Source of the DNA: Pholiota molesta
Lineage: Eukaryota > Basidiomycota > Agaricomycetes > Agaricales > Strophariaceae
Direction of reading: 5' to 3'
Length of the DNA stretch: 64,000 nucleotides
Assembly (NCBI GenBank): GCA_014925825.1
Contig: JACGCK010000017.1
Span: 310,001-374,000 of the forward strand
This document shows, piece by piece, positions 11,245 to 22,867 of the stretch. Each line of letters opens with the position of its first letter. Position 1 is the first letter of the stretch. A program made the position numbers and the translations under genes. The notes beneath the pieces are model-generated. The model made no database searches, was not told the origin of the DNA, and was given only the letters and a program-made list of their open reading frames with translations.

Positions 11245-12821
11245 ATGCCTGGATCTCCATCGCAAAATTCTTCGCCTTCGCCCTCCCGGGCCAACACCCC
11301 CACTACCAATAACGCAGGCGCAGGGGAAGTTTCGCGCCTCAAAAGAAAAGTAGCAGCCCTACAAGAAGAGCTCGATGAAGCAAACAACGCTAAAGTGAAA
11401 AAACCTCCGTATGTCTAATGTTATTCCGCGATACAAGCCTCCTATAGCTTAATACATTGATAGAACCACTGTTACGATGGGACGGGGCATTCGGCGTCTT
11501 GTGACTCTATATGATTCACTTGAAGATCTTATCGACGAGGCTGATGAGCAACTCCAAGATGACTCGGAAGTTGAGGAGTTCGCAGATGATGAAACCTATG
11601 AAAGAAAGCGGGAGTAAGTTTATTTACTCGCCCTCATTCCAATATTACTGCTGATAAATGTCCTAGATCTCGCCTTAAATTGGCAGCATATACTACGCTT
11701 TTGCAGGTGCTTCCTGATGTCAAGACCATGATTGAAGATCCCCACATCTCCACACATGAATTCACAGCTTTTCTTATCCAGGTATGACGCGCCTTCCATT
11801 ATCTTGCACTTGTTACCACTACTTATTGATACCAGGCGCAAAAAGGTGCGAACGACGCAAGAAGTGATGACGTTCGCCGCATTAAAGAAGAGGTGGCATT
11901 GTGGCTGAATTTCGAATACGCCCCTGCCCCACCAATGCTGGTGAAGTCTCGAAGTGATCGTGGCTACAAAGCGAAATTGCAGGGCGCCTTCTCTGCCCCA
12001 TTGAATATGACTGGGACAATGAAAGGTATGTTTATGTTTAGGTTATCATAGTGGTGGCACTAATATCTCTATAGGGTCCGTAGTGAGATTCAAGCTGGAA
12101 CACTGATATATCAGGGGATTTCTTTTTGCGATGCCTATACCCCTTTGGGAAAGGCGACCCGACAATGTAGAAAGGGATTCCTTAGTAGTAAATTGCTTCT
12201 CAAGGTATTTTTTGATTTTCTGCTTCGCTCTGCTACTAATCCTTTTTTTTAGACATATGGTGCAATCTTTACATCACCCTCATCTTCTGAGGCATTCGAT
12301 GCCGAAGATGAAAATGGACAAGCTCGCAAACGAAGGCGAACCTCTTCGCAGAAAAAGGCCACTAAGAGCAATGTGGCGACATTACTACATATGGAGAGCA
12401 AGGTTACCCCGCGATCTATTGCCTATGCAGCCGTCTTGGTAAGTCACTTGTAATAATTACAAATCTGAAAAAAACCTCACTATGCTTTCTTTTCTAGCTG
12501 GCGTTTAACTTAACAGATGCGACTCAATGGGTAGAAGTGTATGGTCAATTCAATTTTCGCGCACTTTATGCGTTTATTGTAGATTTTTTCGAGGACCCAT
12601 CTGCTGGCCCTGCTGCTGTGGCGCGCACAAAGCGCCTTCTTAAATGGTGGGACAAGTATGTCAGATTTGTCTTTGCCTTAAAATATGAACTTATTTGGGC
12701 TGATGCACATTACTACAGCCAAATTTTTCCTGATCATGTAGGCACAATCTCCAGTACTCGCAAGGCTCGTAGAAAGCTGGCTGCCCAGAGGTCCGCTCGT
12801 GAAGAAAGTATATCCCTCTAA
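11245..12821 (+). CDS. DUF6698-like protein, one doubtful splice
   Basis: Proposed exons: 11245-11408, 11464-11613, 11667-11781, 11836-12025 (or 12029), 12075-12204, 12253-12438, 12498-12655, 12719-12821. The N-terminus is Ser/Pro-rich with a short predicted coiled coil (RLKRKVAALQEELDEANN). The middle part (LPDVKTMI, ARSDDVRRIKEEVALWLN) and the C-terminal part (KTYGAIFTSPSSSEAF, VTPRSIAYAAVLLAFNL, FVDFFEDP-like, KWWDNQIFP after splicing) follow the order I know from DUF6698 proteins of Agaricomycetes. Their function is unknown; copies are often scattered near transposons. Oddity: with the good GTATGT donor at 12026 the next exon is one base out of frame. A weak GTTTAT donor at 12030 restores it; otherwise the gene carries a frameshift. 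The array of 147-bp repeats begins about 130 bp after the stop. Confidence 0.65.
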
Positions 12822-12956
12822 ATTTCGAAGTCATTAGTCTATTTTAGATTTGAAATTGGGTGTCCCTTTTGGCGCATTATTTTAATATTGTTTACTCTGT
12901 GGTACTAGTCTGCACACAAATTATATTCTTTAATCTAAATTGTTATTGCCAGAAAA

Positions 12957-15668
12957 ACCTAAGCCTAGATTATTATCTCCATATAGCTCAAACAGCAGTT
13001 GTCTGAGTAGTGTATCTTTGAGATAGCATTATGCTAATGTGACAAGACATATCCAAACCTAAATCATTATTCTCATTTAAATCCAAGCTTACCATACCAT
13101 TATCTGCGCGCGTATCTCTGATCCATGTTGGCCACTTTAAGTAAACATTGTTTAGCTAGTGTAGCTTTGAGAAAGTATTATACCATGTAATAAGCGCATC
13201 CAAATCTGAATCATTATTCTCATATTAATCTAAGCTTACCATACCATTATCTGCGCGCGTATCTCTGATCCATGTTGGCCACTTTAAGTAAACATTGTTT
13301 AGCTAGTGTAGCTTTGAGAAAGTATTATACCATGTAATAAGCGCATCCAAATCTGAATCATTATTCTCATATTAATCTAAGCTTACCATACCATTATCTG
13401 CGCGCGTATCTCTGATCCATGTTGGCCACTTTAAGTAAACATTGTTTAGCTAGTGTAGCTTTGAGAAAGTATTATACCATGTAATAAGCGCATCCAAATC
13501 TGAATCATTATTCTCATATTAATCTAAGCTTACCATACCATTATCTGCGCGCGTATCTCTGATCCATGTTGGCCACTTTAAGTAAACATTGTTTAGCTAG
13601 TGTAGCTTTGAGAAAGTATTATACCATGTAATAAGCGCATCCAAATCTGAATCATTATTCTCATATTAATCTAAGCTTACCATACCATTATCTGCGCGCG
13701 TATCTCTGATCCATGTTGGCCACTTTAAGTAAACATTGTTTAGCTAGTGTAGCTTTGAGAAGTATTATACCATGTAATAAGCGCATCCAAATCTGAATCA
13801 TTATTCTCATATTAATCTAAGCTTACCATACCATTATCTGCGCGCGTATCTCTGATCCATGTTGGCCACTTTAAGTAAACATTGTTTAGCTAGTGTAGCT
13901 TTGAGAAAGTATTATACCATGTAATAAGCGCATCCAAATCTGAATCATTATTCTCATATTAATCTAAGCTTACCATACCATTATCTGCGCGCGTATCTCT
14001 GATCCATGTTGGCCACTTTAAGTAAACATTGTTTAGCTAGTGTAGCTTTGAGAAAGTATTATACCATGTAATAAGCGCATCCAAATCTGAATCATTATTC
14101 TCATATTAATCTAAGCTTACCATACCATTATCTGCGCGCGTATCTCTGATCCATGTTGGCCACTTTAAGTAAACATTGTTTAGCTAGTGTAGCTTTGAGA
14201 AAGTATTATACCATGTAATAAGCGCATCCAAATCTGAATCATTATTCTCATATTAATCTAAGCTTACCATACCATTATCTGCGCGCGTATCTCTGATCCA
14301 TGTTGGCCACTTTAAGTAAACATTGTTTAGCTAGTGTAGCTTTGAGAAAGTATTATACCATGTAATAAGCGCATCCAAATCTGAATCATTATTCTCATAT
14401 TAATCTAAGCTTACCATACCATTATCTGCGCGCGTATCTCTGATCCATGTTGGCCACTTTAAGTAAACATTGTTTAGCTAGTGTAGCTTTGAGAAAGTAT
14501 TATACCATGTAATAAGCGCATCCAAATCTGAATCATTATTCTCATATTAATCTAAGCTTACCATACCATTATCTGCGCGCGTATCTCTGATCCATGTTGG
14601 CCACTTTAAGTAAACATTGTTTAGCTAGTGTAGCTTTGAGAAAGTATTATACCATGTAATAAGCGCATCCAAATCTGAATCATTATTCTCATATTAATCT
14701 AAGCTTACCATACCATTATCTGCGCGCGTATCTCTGATCCATGTTGGCCACTTTAAGTAAACATTGTTTAGCTAGTGTAGCTTTGAGAAAGTATTATACC
14801 ATGTAATAAGCGCATCCAAATCTGAATCATTATTCTCATATTAATCTAAGCTTACCATACCATTATCTGCGCGCGTATCTCTGATCCATGTTGGCCACTT
14901 TAAGTAAACATTGTTTAGCTAGTGTAGCTTTGAGAAAGTATTATACCATGTAATAAGCGCATCCAAATCTGAATCATTATTCTCATATTAATCTAAGCTT
15001 ACCATACCATTATCTGCGCGCGTATCTCTGATCCATGTTGGCCACTTTAAGTAAACATTGTTTAGCTAGTGTAGCTTTGAGAAAGTATTATACCATGTAA
15101 TAAGCGCATCCAAATCTGAATCATTATTCCCATATTAATCTAAGCTTACCATACCATTATCTGCGCGCGTATCTCTGATCAATGTTGGCCGCTTTAAGTA
15201 AACATTGTTTAGCTAGTGTAGCTTTGAGAAAGTATTATACCATGTAATAAGCGCATCCAAATCTGAATCATTATTCTCATATTAATCTAAGCTTACCATA
15301 CCATTATCTGCGCGCGTATCTCTGATCCATGTTGGCCACTTTAAGTAAACATTGTTTAGCTAGTGTAGCTTTGAGAAAGTATTATACCATGTAATAAGCG
15401 CATCCAAATCTGAATCATTATTCTCATATTAATCTAAGCTTACCATACCATTATCTGCGCGCGTATCTCTGATCCATGTTGGCCACTTTAAGTAAACATT
15501 GTTTAGCTAGTGTAGCTTTGAGAAAGTATTATACCATGTAATAAGCGCATCCAAATCTGAATCATTATTCCCATATTAATCTAAGCTTACCATACCATTA
15601 TCTGCGCGCGTATCTCTGATCAATGTTGGCCGCTTTAAATAAACATTGTTTAGCCAGTGTATCTTCAA
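12957..15668 (+). repeat. 147-bp tandem repeat array, about 18 units
   Basis: The anchor TATCTGCGCGCG occurs at 13101, 13248, 13395, 13542, 13689, 13835, then every 147 bp to 15599 (18 occurrences). One unit is 146 bp owing to a single A deletion near 13758. Each unit contains an AAGCTT (HindIII) site. Internal units are nearly identical. The left flank (12957-13085) is a diverged unit, and the right edge decays after about 15640. Two units share the same variants (ATTCCCATA, GATCAATG, GGCCGC) and lie exactly 441 bp (three units) apart. This is a satellite/minisatellite array with edge divergence and central homogeneity. It contains no open frame. Confidence 0.97.
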
Positions 15669-16185
15669 CACAGTATTACGTCGTATTATAGACATTTCCC
15701 AGTCTGCAGCTGGAATGATAATTGAAAAGAACCCTTATGGTAAAATTATTGCAGCGATATTAAGGAGGATGACGGTATAAGGCCATTACAAGGTATGCTG
15801 TAAGCTTACTTCAAAATTATACCGGCGGCGGCGCATTACAACGGTTACATGTACTATATAAGCCATTACAGGCCATTATCGTCTTTTCCACAATTTACTG
15901 ATGACACGGCTGAGGCTAACGCTTTCCACGCTTTTTATTCGCACGGTGCTCTTGAAGGCTTTAATTGACTCCTTCGATATCTCTCATCCTTGAACATTTG
16001 GATGAGTTGTTTGGTAAGAGTTTAAATGACGTATAAAACAGAGGGTCATATGCTATTTTTTGTGGCAAACTCGGGCCCCGTCATCGACATCCGGGACGGT
16101 GTGTCAATGATCGCCAATGACATGGAGACATATGGCGCAGCCCAGGATATCCAAAAGTTCACAGGTTGGGTACATACATATACTT
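15669..16185. other. No gene recognised
   Basis: A TATA-like CTATATAAG lies near 15851. The plus strand around 16055-16160 is open for a short stretch (PVIDIRDGVSMIANDM and onwards), but I do not recognise a protein and no exon partners are clear. Confidence 0.35.
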
Positions 16186-16246
16186 ACCGTATCATAGGCC
16201 GGTGACCGTTAGAACTTATTCTAACGGTCACCGGCCTAACCGTATC
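16186..16246. mobile_element. Hairpin insertion with 8-bp flanking direct repeats
   Basis: Arms TAGGCCGGTGACCGTTAGAA (16195-16214) and its exact reverse complement (16219-16238) are separated by only CTTA. The hairpin is flanked by identical ACCGTATC octamers at 16186-16193 and 16239-16246. A perfect 20-bp inverted repeat inside an 8-bp direct repeat is the signature of a cut-and-paste DNA transposon; the hAT and P groups make 8-bp duplications. With almost no interior, it looks like a collapsed pair of terminal repeats or a minimal MITE. Superfamily assignment is inference. Confidence 0.75.
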
Positions 16247-18230
16247 GTTCATTCAATATAAATAACTTTACGGCACCCACGCCGATAGCCAAAAGATGGG
16301 ATTCTATAAGAGTCCTTGGACAATGGCAACCTTCAGAAGTTGATGACTGCCCACCTATCAAGATTCATGACTGAGTACTGAGTTCTCCTCTATACATATG
16401 TGGTCCAAGTCGTGGCGACGGTCTCTTGAGTCTTGAAACTGACAGCAGCTAAATTGACAGCTTTAGACTAGCTCAATCTTTGCTGATGTCGATGAAGCGA
16501 TGACGCTTGAAGCCCTACCTCTATGTATCAATCCGTTATATGCAAGAACCATTGAAGAAATAGTACAAAGATGTTTTTTTCAGTGAAGATTAGTACCTCC
16601 CGTATACTACAAGTTCCCACCACAATGTAAGTAAGTATGAGGTTAGGGTTTGAGTGGGTGGCAAGCAAATTTCGCGTGCATCCCGGACGCATTTGTGACT
16701 CTTGTTCGAAACTATCGCTCCATGATACACTGTAGCCCCCCACAGTGCGCATCCGTCCTCTTTTCGGCACCATTGCTCAAGAGCTTGATTCTTACCCAAA
16801 GAAACGCCGCCTAGAGAACAGAATCTCCGGCTAGAGAACAAAGCCGTCTCCTAAAAATCGCCACCTAAAGAACAAAAATACGATATGGACGACCTCTCGA
16901 ATCACTACGTTTTCTGGGACGATCACTATACGCCTGGCTAAAGTACCTCTCTGCGAAATATAAGATTGCCCTGCTCCTAGTGACGCTTTGTTTTTTTTGG
17001 CTGGTACACCTCTCTTCGACTTTGCTCAATATCTCCTTCGTCATAGACGGATTAACCTCCTCATGATGTCTCAATGCGAACCCGGCCATTACATCCAGTT
17101 GAACTCCACTTCACAGAGGCCTGCTTCTCAAACTTCCTTCACAGTCCTTCTAACGGGGTAGAGTATTGCCCGAGGAATTCTTCTTGGCACGCCTTTTGGG
17201 GTATAGAAGTCCTGACTTCGTACGCTTTTTGCTCCACAAATCTTCATTCTCAATGCAGTACCCTCAGCTTTTCGTAGTTGTTTTCACAGCTCTGAATGTT
17301 GGCTAAGCCCAAGCAAAGTGCGCGCAGTGTCGGTCGTCGTGTCATTCGGTGGATCTTGGAAGTTGAGGTATGTGCCACATGCTGTGCCGAATGCTGCTAT
17401 CATCCAATCCCTGATGACCTTCTTTCTTCGTATACCCGCCAGCTGATCAATCGTCATTTTGGACGGTGATGGTGCTAACCCGGATGTCATCTTATGACTA
17501 GAGTCTGGCGCATTCATCAAAAGATTCGCCGTCGAACAGTTACAAAAAGGTATGCACATATTGATGCTCAAGCATTCAAGCAAACCGCTGGGAAAATATA
17601 ATTGTCTTGGTGAGATTATCTACCCAGAAAGACGCACCCGCACGAGGTTATTTCGATTGATAAAACACACTTGTTCTCAGCACCTTTTGGCCTCAGCTCA
17701 AATGCGATGACGACTTCATGACAATCGAGCAGCCATTGACCCTGCTATCCTCGCTTGCAGACATATTCATACCCAGGCTGTTTATGTCGTCAATAAGCAG
17801 TGGGAATCTCGGACACATACTTGGCTTCGTCAACTCAGATAGCGCTATTAACAAGCCGCTTATTTATAGATTATGGTTATGATGAATCAAGAACAACGAA
17901 GAGCATGGTAGTGAGTATTTACATTTACTGCCTTCTACGCCTCACGGAAACTCCTATTGACCAAAATGCAGACGAAAAGAGATAACAAGTTTAGCTTGTT
18001 TGTTCCTTATCAGATTTTGCCACCTGATTTCCTTCGCCTTGTATGTGAATATCCACCGCAGATCATGACCGGTCAATGAAAGTCCATTTTTTAGAACATG
18101 ACACAGAACCGATTCAGTATGCTACGCAGAGCTTCTAACCTCAAACCACATGCTCAATCATCCACGCGAAGAAATGAAGCAGACATGTTGCCGAAATATT
18201 ATTCGATAACATTCTATAGCAACAACCTTC
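16247..18230. other. No supported gene
   Basis: Only short frames are present. A minus-strand frame at 17284-17583 (containing RKKVIRDWMIAAFGTACGTY) is open, but no family or splice partner is clear. A TATA-like CTATAAAAC at about 18234 probably serves the eqolisin gene that starts at 18310. Confidence 0.4.
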
Positions 18231-18309
18231 GAGCTATAAAACCTGATTCGAAGAGAGGATGTTGGAACCAGGCAATCGTTGTTTGCTCTTTCTACTCGAC
18301 ACTTGAATC

Positions 18310-19168
18310 ATGAAGTTCTCCGCTGTCTTCCTCGCTGCCGTCTTCCTCTTTACCGACGTCGCCGTCGCCCGCCCCTCGCGCCTCCAAGAGCGAATCGCTG
18401 CGAGGCAACGCAGTTCGCGGACTCTCATCCGTGCCGACGGATCAAAGGTGCTCGAGGCATCGACAGCCCCCGGAAACACAAGCCATGTCGAGTTCAGCAG
18501 CAACTGGTCTGGCGCTGTGATCGAAACCCCACCGGCCGGACAAACGTTCACCACCGTCACTGGTACCTTCAATATCCCCACCCCCAGCGGCACCGGCGCT
18601 GCCTCAGCATGGGTTGGCATTGACGGAGACACCGCCCAGAACTCCATCCTCCAGTCCGGCGTCGACTTCACCGTCAGCGGCGGCCGGGTCTCGTACCAGG
18701 CGTGGTTCGAGTGGTTCCCCAACTTCGCTATCGACTTCAGCAACTTCCCCATCTCCTCGGGGCAGACCATCACCGTCACTGTTCATGCTACGTCCAAGAC
18801 GGCTGGTACTGTCGTACTGACCAACGTGTCTACTGGCAAGACCATCACCCAGGCCGTCAGCGCCCCATCGTCCTCGGTAAGCATTCTGCGGCAACCTTGA
18901 GTATGCGTTTTCTATGACTGACAATTAATTACAGGCTGCACTCGCCGGTCAGAACGCCGAGTGGATCGTTGAGGACTTCGAGGAGAATGGCGCTCTCGTC
19001 ACCCTTACCAACTTCGGCTCGGTCACCTTCACTGGTGCCTCCGCCTCCACCTCTTCCCAATCTATCGGTGTAACCGGCGCTACAATCATCGATATGCAGC
19101 AAAACTCGAAGACCTTGACCAGCGTCACTATCAACAGCGCCTCTTCTCTCACCGTCACCCACACTTAA
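18310..19168 (+). CDS. Secreted glutamic peptidase (eqolisin, family G1)
   Basis: Exons 18310-18876 and 18935-19168 (intron 58 nt, phase 0) give 266 residues, the usual precursor size of this family. Residues 1-20 form a signal peptide (KFSAVFLAAVFLF core). Residues about 21-58 are a basic propeptide, and mature-domain features start with SSNWSGAVIE at about 63. Family landmarks are AWVGIDGD (100-107), SILQSGVDF with the expected catalytic Gln at 115, YQAWFEWFP, and AEWIVEDFEE (197-206), which holds the catalytic Glu. Eqolisins are acid endopeptidases secreted to digest external protein. A second GT-AG pair at about 19183-19240 suggests a 3'-UTR intron. Both catalytic motifs are intact, so activity is expected. 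Confidence 0.93.
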
Positions 19169-19804
19169 ATAGCTGATGTCGGTATGTCTCTTTCTATTAT
19201 ATCGAATTATGCACTTGAACTCATTCACTATCTTGTACAGAAATTATTGGGAGCATCAGGCCGAATATAGCCTTTGAAGCCGTGGACGAGAGTATTTATG
19301 AGGATGTGTGATTCCTCTTAGCAGCATCGTTATGTTCCATACTCCTGATGTTCTCTGTATATATTTCCACTCGAATTGAAGTGCCCAAGAAATGACAATT
19401 GTAATCTGAATTCTATTCTTTACACTCGGGTACACGAGTGGTGTGATGATCTACTTCAGGACTGCGACAACTTCATCGGTAGGTGATTTTGCTGTTGACG
19501 TAATTGTATATGATAATTGCTGATTCTTGTCTTGTGGATTGATTTGATAGACGTGTAGCACCAGTCGGAAGAGGAATAATACAATCGAATACTTTTGCCT
19601 ATGATACACTACGTAGCTACTTGTTACAAATGTTTGCCTCTGGTAAAAGAGGATGTTAAATAATCGATGTCAAAGCTCCGCCATCGACCCGCAATAGCAA
19701 ACGTGTATAGATAGCACCGTGACTGCCGTATATATGAATGGTGTTAAGAGCTACTACCAGTTTCCTTCAGCGAACATCAATAAATAACGCCGGCGGACTC
19801 TCGT
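19169..19804. other. 3' region of eqolisin gene and intergenic
   Basis: It contains a probable 3'-UTR intron (GTATGT about 19183 to TACAG about 19240). No further gene is seen before the end of the minus-strand kinase gene. Confidence 0.5.
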
Positions 19805-22800
19805 TCAACTGGGATAAAATGGCTGTGGGAAGGCTGGATCTGGGGACCTTGCCCTGTTATCATAATGATAGCCCACCGACGTGGGTACAGGTAGAGTCAG
19901 GCTGCGTGGCTGGGGTAGCTGAAGAGGGGGTGGTGCATAAGGACCGCTAGAATACGGAGGACTCGCATATACTCCGCCAGGATTCATAGTGGGACCTATG
20001 GTTTGACTTCTCATCGGCGAGTAATCGTTGTCCGCGGGAGGATACGAGCTTTGCGGCGGTGAATTGTCTTGGGATGTATGCACGTTCGGTACGTAGCTTC
20101 CATTGTTGTGGTACGAGGAATGCATCGCTTCGGGGCTGTACGAAGCTGTGGAGTGCTGAAAGTTTCGGATATAAGCTATGGCACAGATAATCGCAACAAT
20201 AGCACTCACAGGAGGGCTAGGGTATGGTGGTGGAATATACTATGAATTCGATGAGTAATGGTATCAATAGTGGCGCTATGTGTACGGTTCAGAACTCACC
20301 GGTGGAGAAGGGGTTGAATACTTGAATATAGGGGTCAGTTGGTCTCCTCGATCCAAATTGAGAAATCGGTAAATCTGACGCACCTGTGGTCCTTGAGAAG
20401 GATATTGAACCCTATTGTTTGTCTATATAGAGACCTGTCAGATCGTTCAAGAAGATATAAAAATGGAGTATCTGATTTACACCGTAGGTGGGGTTGGAGA
20501 AATTTCGCCGATATGGCGGACTGTGGGGGTGGTTCAAGGGTCCAGGATTACCGAACGACGGCTCCTCCATCTCCATTGGCTCCGAGCGAAACCCATCCTG
20601 GATTATCGAAAACGGAGCGTGTTGTGCACTCTCGGGAAGTGACTGAGAGCGATCCATTACATTCTGGTGGTAAGTATGATGGGTCTGTGTTCTGTTCGGC
20701 GGTCTTTGAATACCATTAGGTGGTCGCGAATTTGAAGTCTCAATCGTCTGACGTCTAGACGGTATCCCTGAGTTTTGCCCGGACCTCGATGCTGGCGGTG
20801 GCATCCTTGAATGATTTTGCGGAGTGTCCTCTCGTCGATGCGTACCGGTGCCACCAAATATTGTCATGTGGTCGAGTTCCGCACTTACAGCGTCCGCGGT
20901 AGGTCTGTGGATAGGCTCGGGCGCCCAACATTTTGTCATCAACTGCCACCCGTCTTCAGTGAGTTGCGGAGCTTCATCATCATGCGGTCTTGCTGGGCGT
21001 CTATGTTGGGCAGCGACAAGCTCTCGGAAGTCACTAGGAAGTAATGCGCCAAACGGATTGGAGTTGCAGTGAATCTAGCGTAAAATAAGTCAGTACCATA
21101 TATCAAATATCAACCATAAATTTTGGGATATAGATATGTACCTCATACATCGTCATGGCAAAAGAGTAGATGTCGCAAGGTTTTCTGAGGCTCCCTCCCT
21201 CTAGCCTTTCTGGAGCCATCCAGTTCGGGCTTCCCCGTGCGCTAGATGAAGACACATAGGAAGAGCGACTGTCAACGTTTTCTTTTATGCGAGAAAGTCC
21301 GAAATCGCATATTAAAGGCCTTCCACCGTCATCGATGAGGACATTCGCTGCTTTGAGGTCGCCGTGAATGACATTTTTCGAATGGAGATGGGCAATTCCG
21401 ACGGAGATTTGGTGAATCTATGAGCCGAAGGTTTAGAGACCAACGTAAGAACCATGGAGAGAGTGCTAGGATTTGGCCCAACTCACGATTTCAAGACGGT
21501 TGCAATTCGGGTTTTTATCCAGATAATCACGGACATTTCCGTGCTTCATCAAAGGCATGACGATAAAAGGGTCATCATCGAGAACACTGACACCAATGAA
21601 TTCTGTTATGAGAGTAAGAGACAGACTATAATGGCTGGATTACAAGACTTACGGAGGACATTGGGATGCCGGAGTATTGACCATGCCTGCGATGTGAGAT
21701 ATGTTAGTATCTCAACCGAATTTAAACATCGAACTTATATTCAATCCACACGTACTTTTATTTCGCGTCGAAGGTCCTATCAATCGCGTTTGAAAAGAGA
21801 TGGCATATGGATTAAAAATCGAAAACGTACAGCTTCGAGTGGCGTAACGCCTTCGGTGTTCTTCAGCACCTTCAGTGCAACATCCGCCCCTTTCCACTTC
21901 CCTTGATAAATAACTCCACTTTTACTTTTCTGTGAGTATTATCCTTTCTTTGAAGCGTCTTAGAACTCACAAGCCACCCTTGGAGATAACCTTTCCGAAC
22001 TCGACCTCTAGAGAAGTGATCATCCATTCCTCATATTCCACCTCTATGCCATTTTTTCTCTTGATGTAATCGAGAGAATTTGAGAAGAACCTGAGTTCAG
22101 CTTCATCTCCTTGTCGGTTATAGAGGCGCTTTTGTAGCGCGGCAACGGTGACCATGGGGTCATTTTTCTGTCCCTCTGGGTATAAGTAAGACAATGAGCA
22201 GCGTCTTCTATACGAACTTTCCGAGCAATCGACGTACTCAATTCATTTATCATGAGATTATGATTCGATTCCATCTCACGCAACTTTACGAGCACTGCTT
22301 CATGATCGTTCTCCCGCGCGCGTTTATTCTGTTGCTGGAGACCTTGGATGTCAATAAGTGCTACAATCTGGGCCCGAAAAATCACTGATAAGAGTTCTAT
22401 AAGTTGTTGAAACTTGGGTATTCTCATACCTGAAAGGTCCTGAAAGCGCCCGTGATACGCAGATGATAAGAATTGATGGCCTTCTGCATGTCATCTTTGA
22501 CGAAAAGCAACTTGAAGAATCCGTAGCTCCTCTGCCTTTTGACTAGGTCCAAGATATCTGTCAGTAGACTGATTTTGACGAACATTGTAAGCCAATTAAA
22601 TATCATTACGAGAATCAGATGGGCGCACCTCCCCAGATTGCTCAGCGCGTCCCATGTCGAAGCTTCCAATGGTTCTTGACGCCGGTATTGATCATTTAGT
22701 GTCGACAACAAATGTGCTACTGATATAGCCAGCTCTTTAAGCTGGAATTTGTAGAACCCGAGGAGTTGAACGACGTCCCAGATAGATTTGAAGAGCCCGA

Positions 22801-22867
22801 ATGCGACGCCCAAGCAAGGCACAGGCGCCAAATTTAAGCATTGCTGAACAAGATTCAGTGCTGCCAT
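19805..22867 (-). CDS. TKL-type kinase with N-terminal helical domain (paralogue 1)
   Basis: A multi-exon minus-strand gene. Exons seen clearly at the 5' end are 22867-22629, 22568-22430, 22367-22238 and 22175-21971; several more follow, with the stop at 19805-19807. The N-terminus (ALNLVQQCLNLAPVPCLG, then GLFKSIWDVVQ) is a helical region also present in the paralogue at 28675-31712 and recalls MLKL-type N-terminal domains of fungal kinases. A short coiled-coil-like stretch follows, then a kinase domain with GGFGVIYQGKW glycine loop, VALK lysine, HGDLKAANVL catalytic loop, CDFGLS and WMAPERL. The C-terminal tail is Pro/Ser/Tyr-rich. All core catalytic residues appear present. Exon sizes and phases match the paralogue exon for exon at the 5' end. 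The start is the Met aligned with that of the paralogue; an upstream in-frame Met at 22960 is possible. Substrate and pathway are unknown. Confidence 0.8.

Noticed and set aside
12957..15668. CRISPR array or rDNA spacer
   Set aside because: There are no unique spacers between repeats, the whole 147-bp unit repeats head to tail, and no rRNA sequence is nearby.
12957..15668. Centromeric satellite
   Set aside because: A single 2.7 kb array directly beside a coding gene with ordinary genes within 3 kb is too small and gene-close to claim a centromere.
19926..21072. Plus-strand frames over the C-terminal part of kinase 1
   Set aside because: Kinase motifs (HGDLKAAN, DFGLS, WMAPERL) are on the minus strand; the plus frames are shadows.
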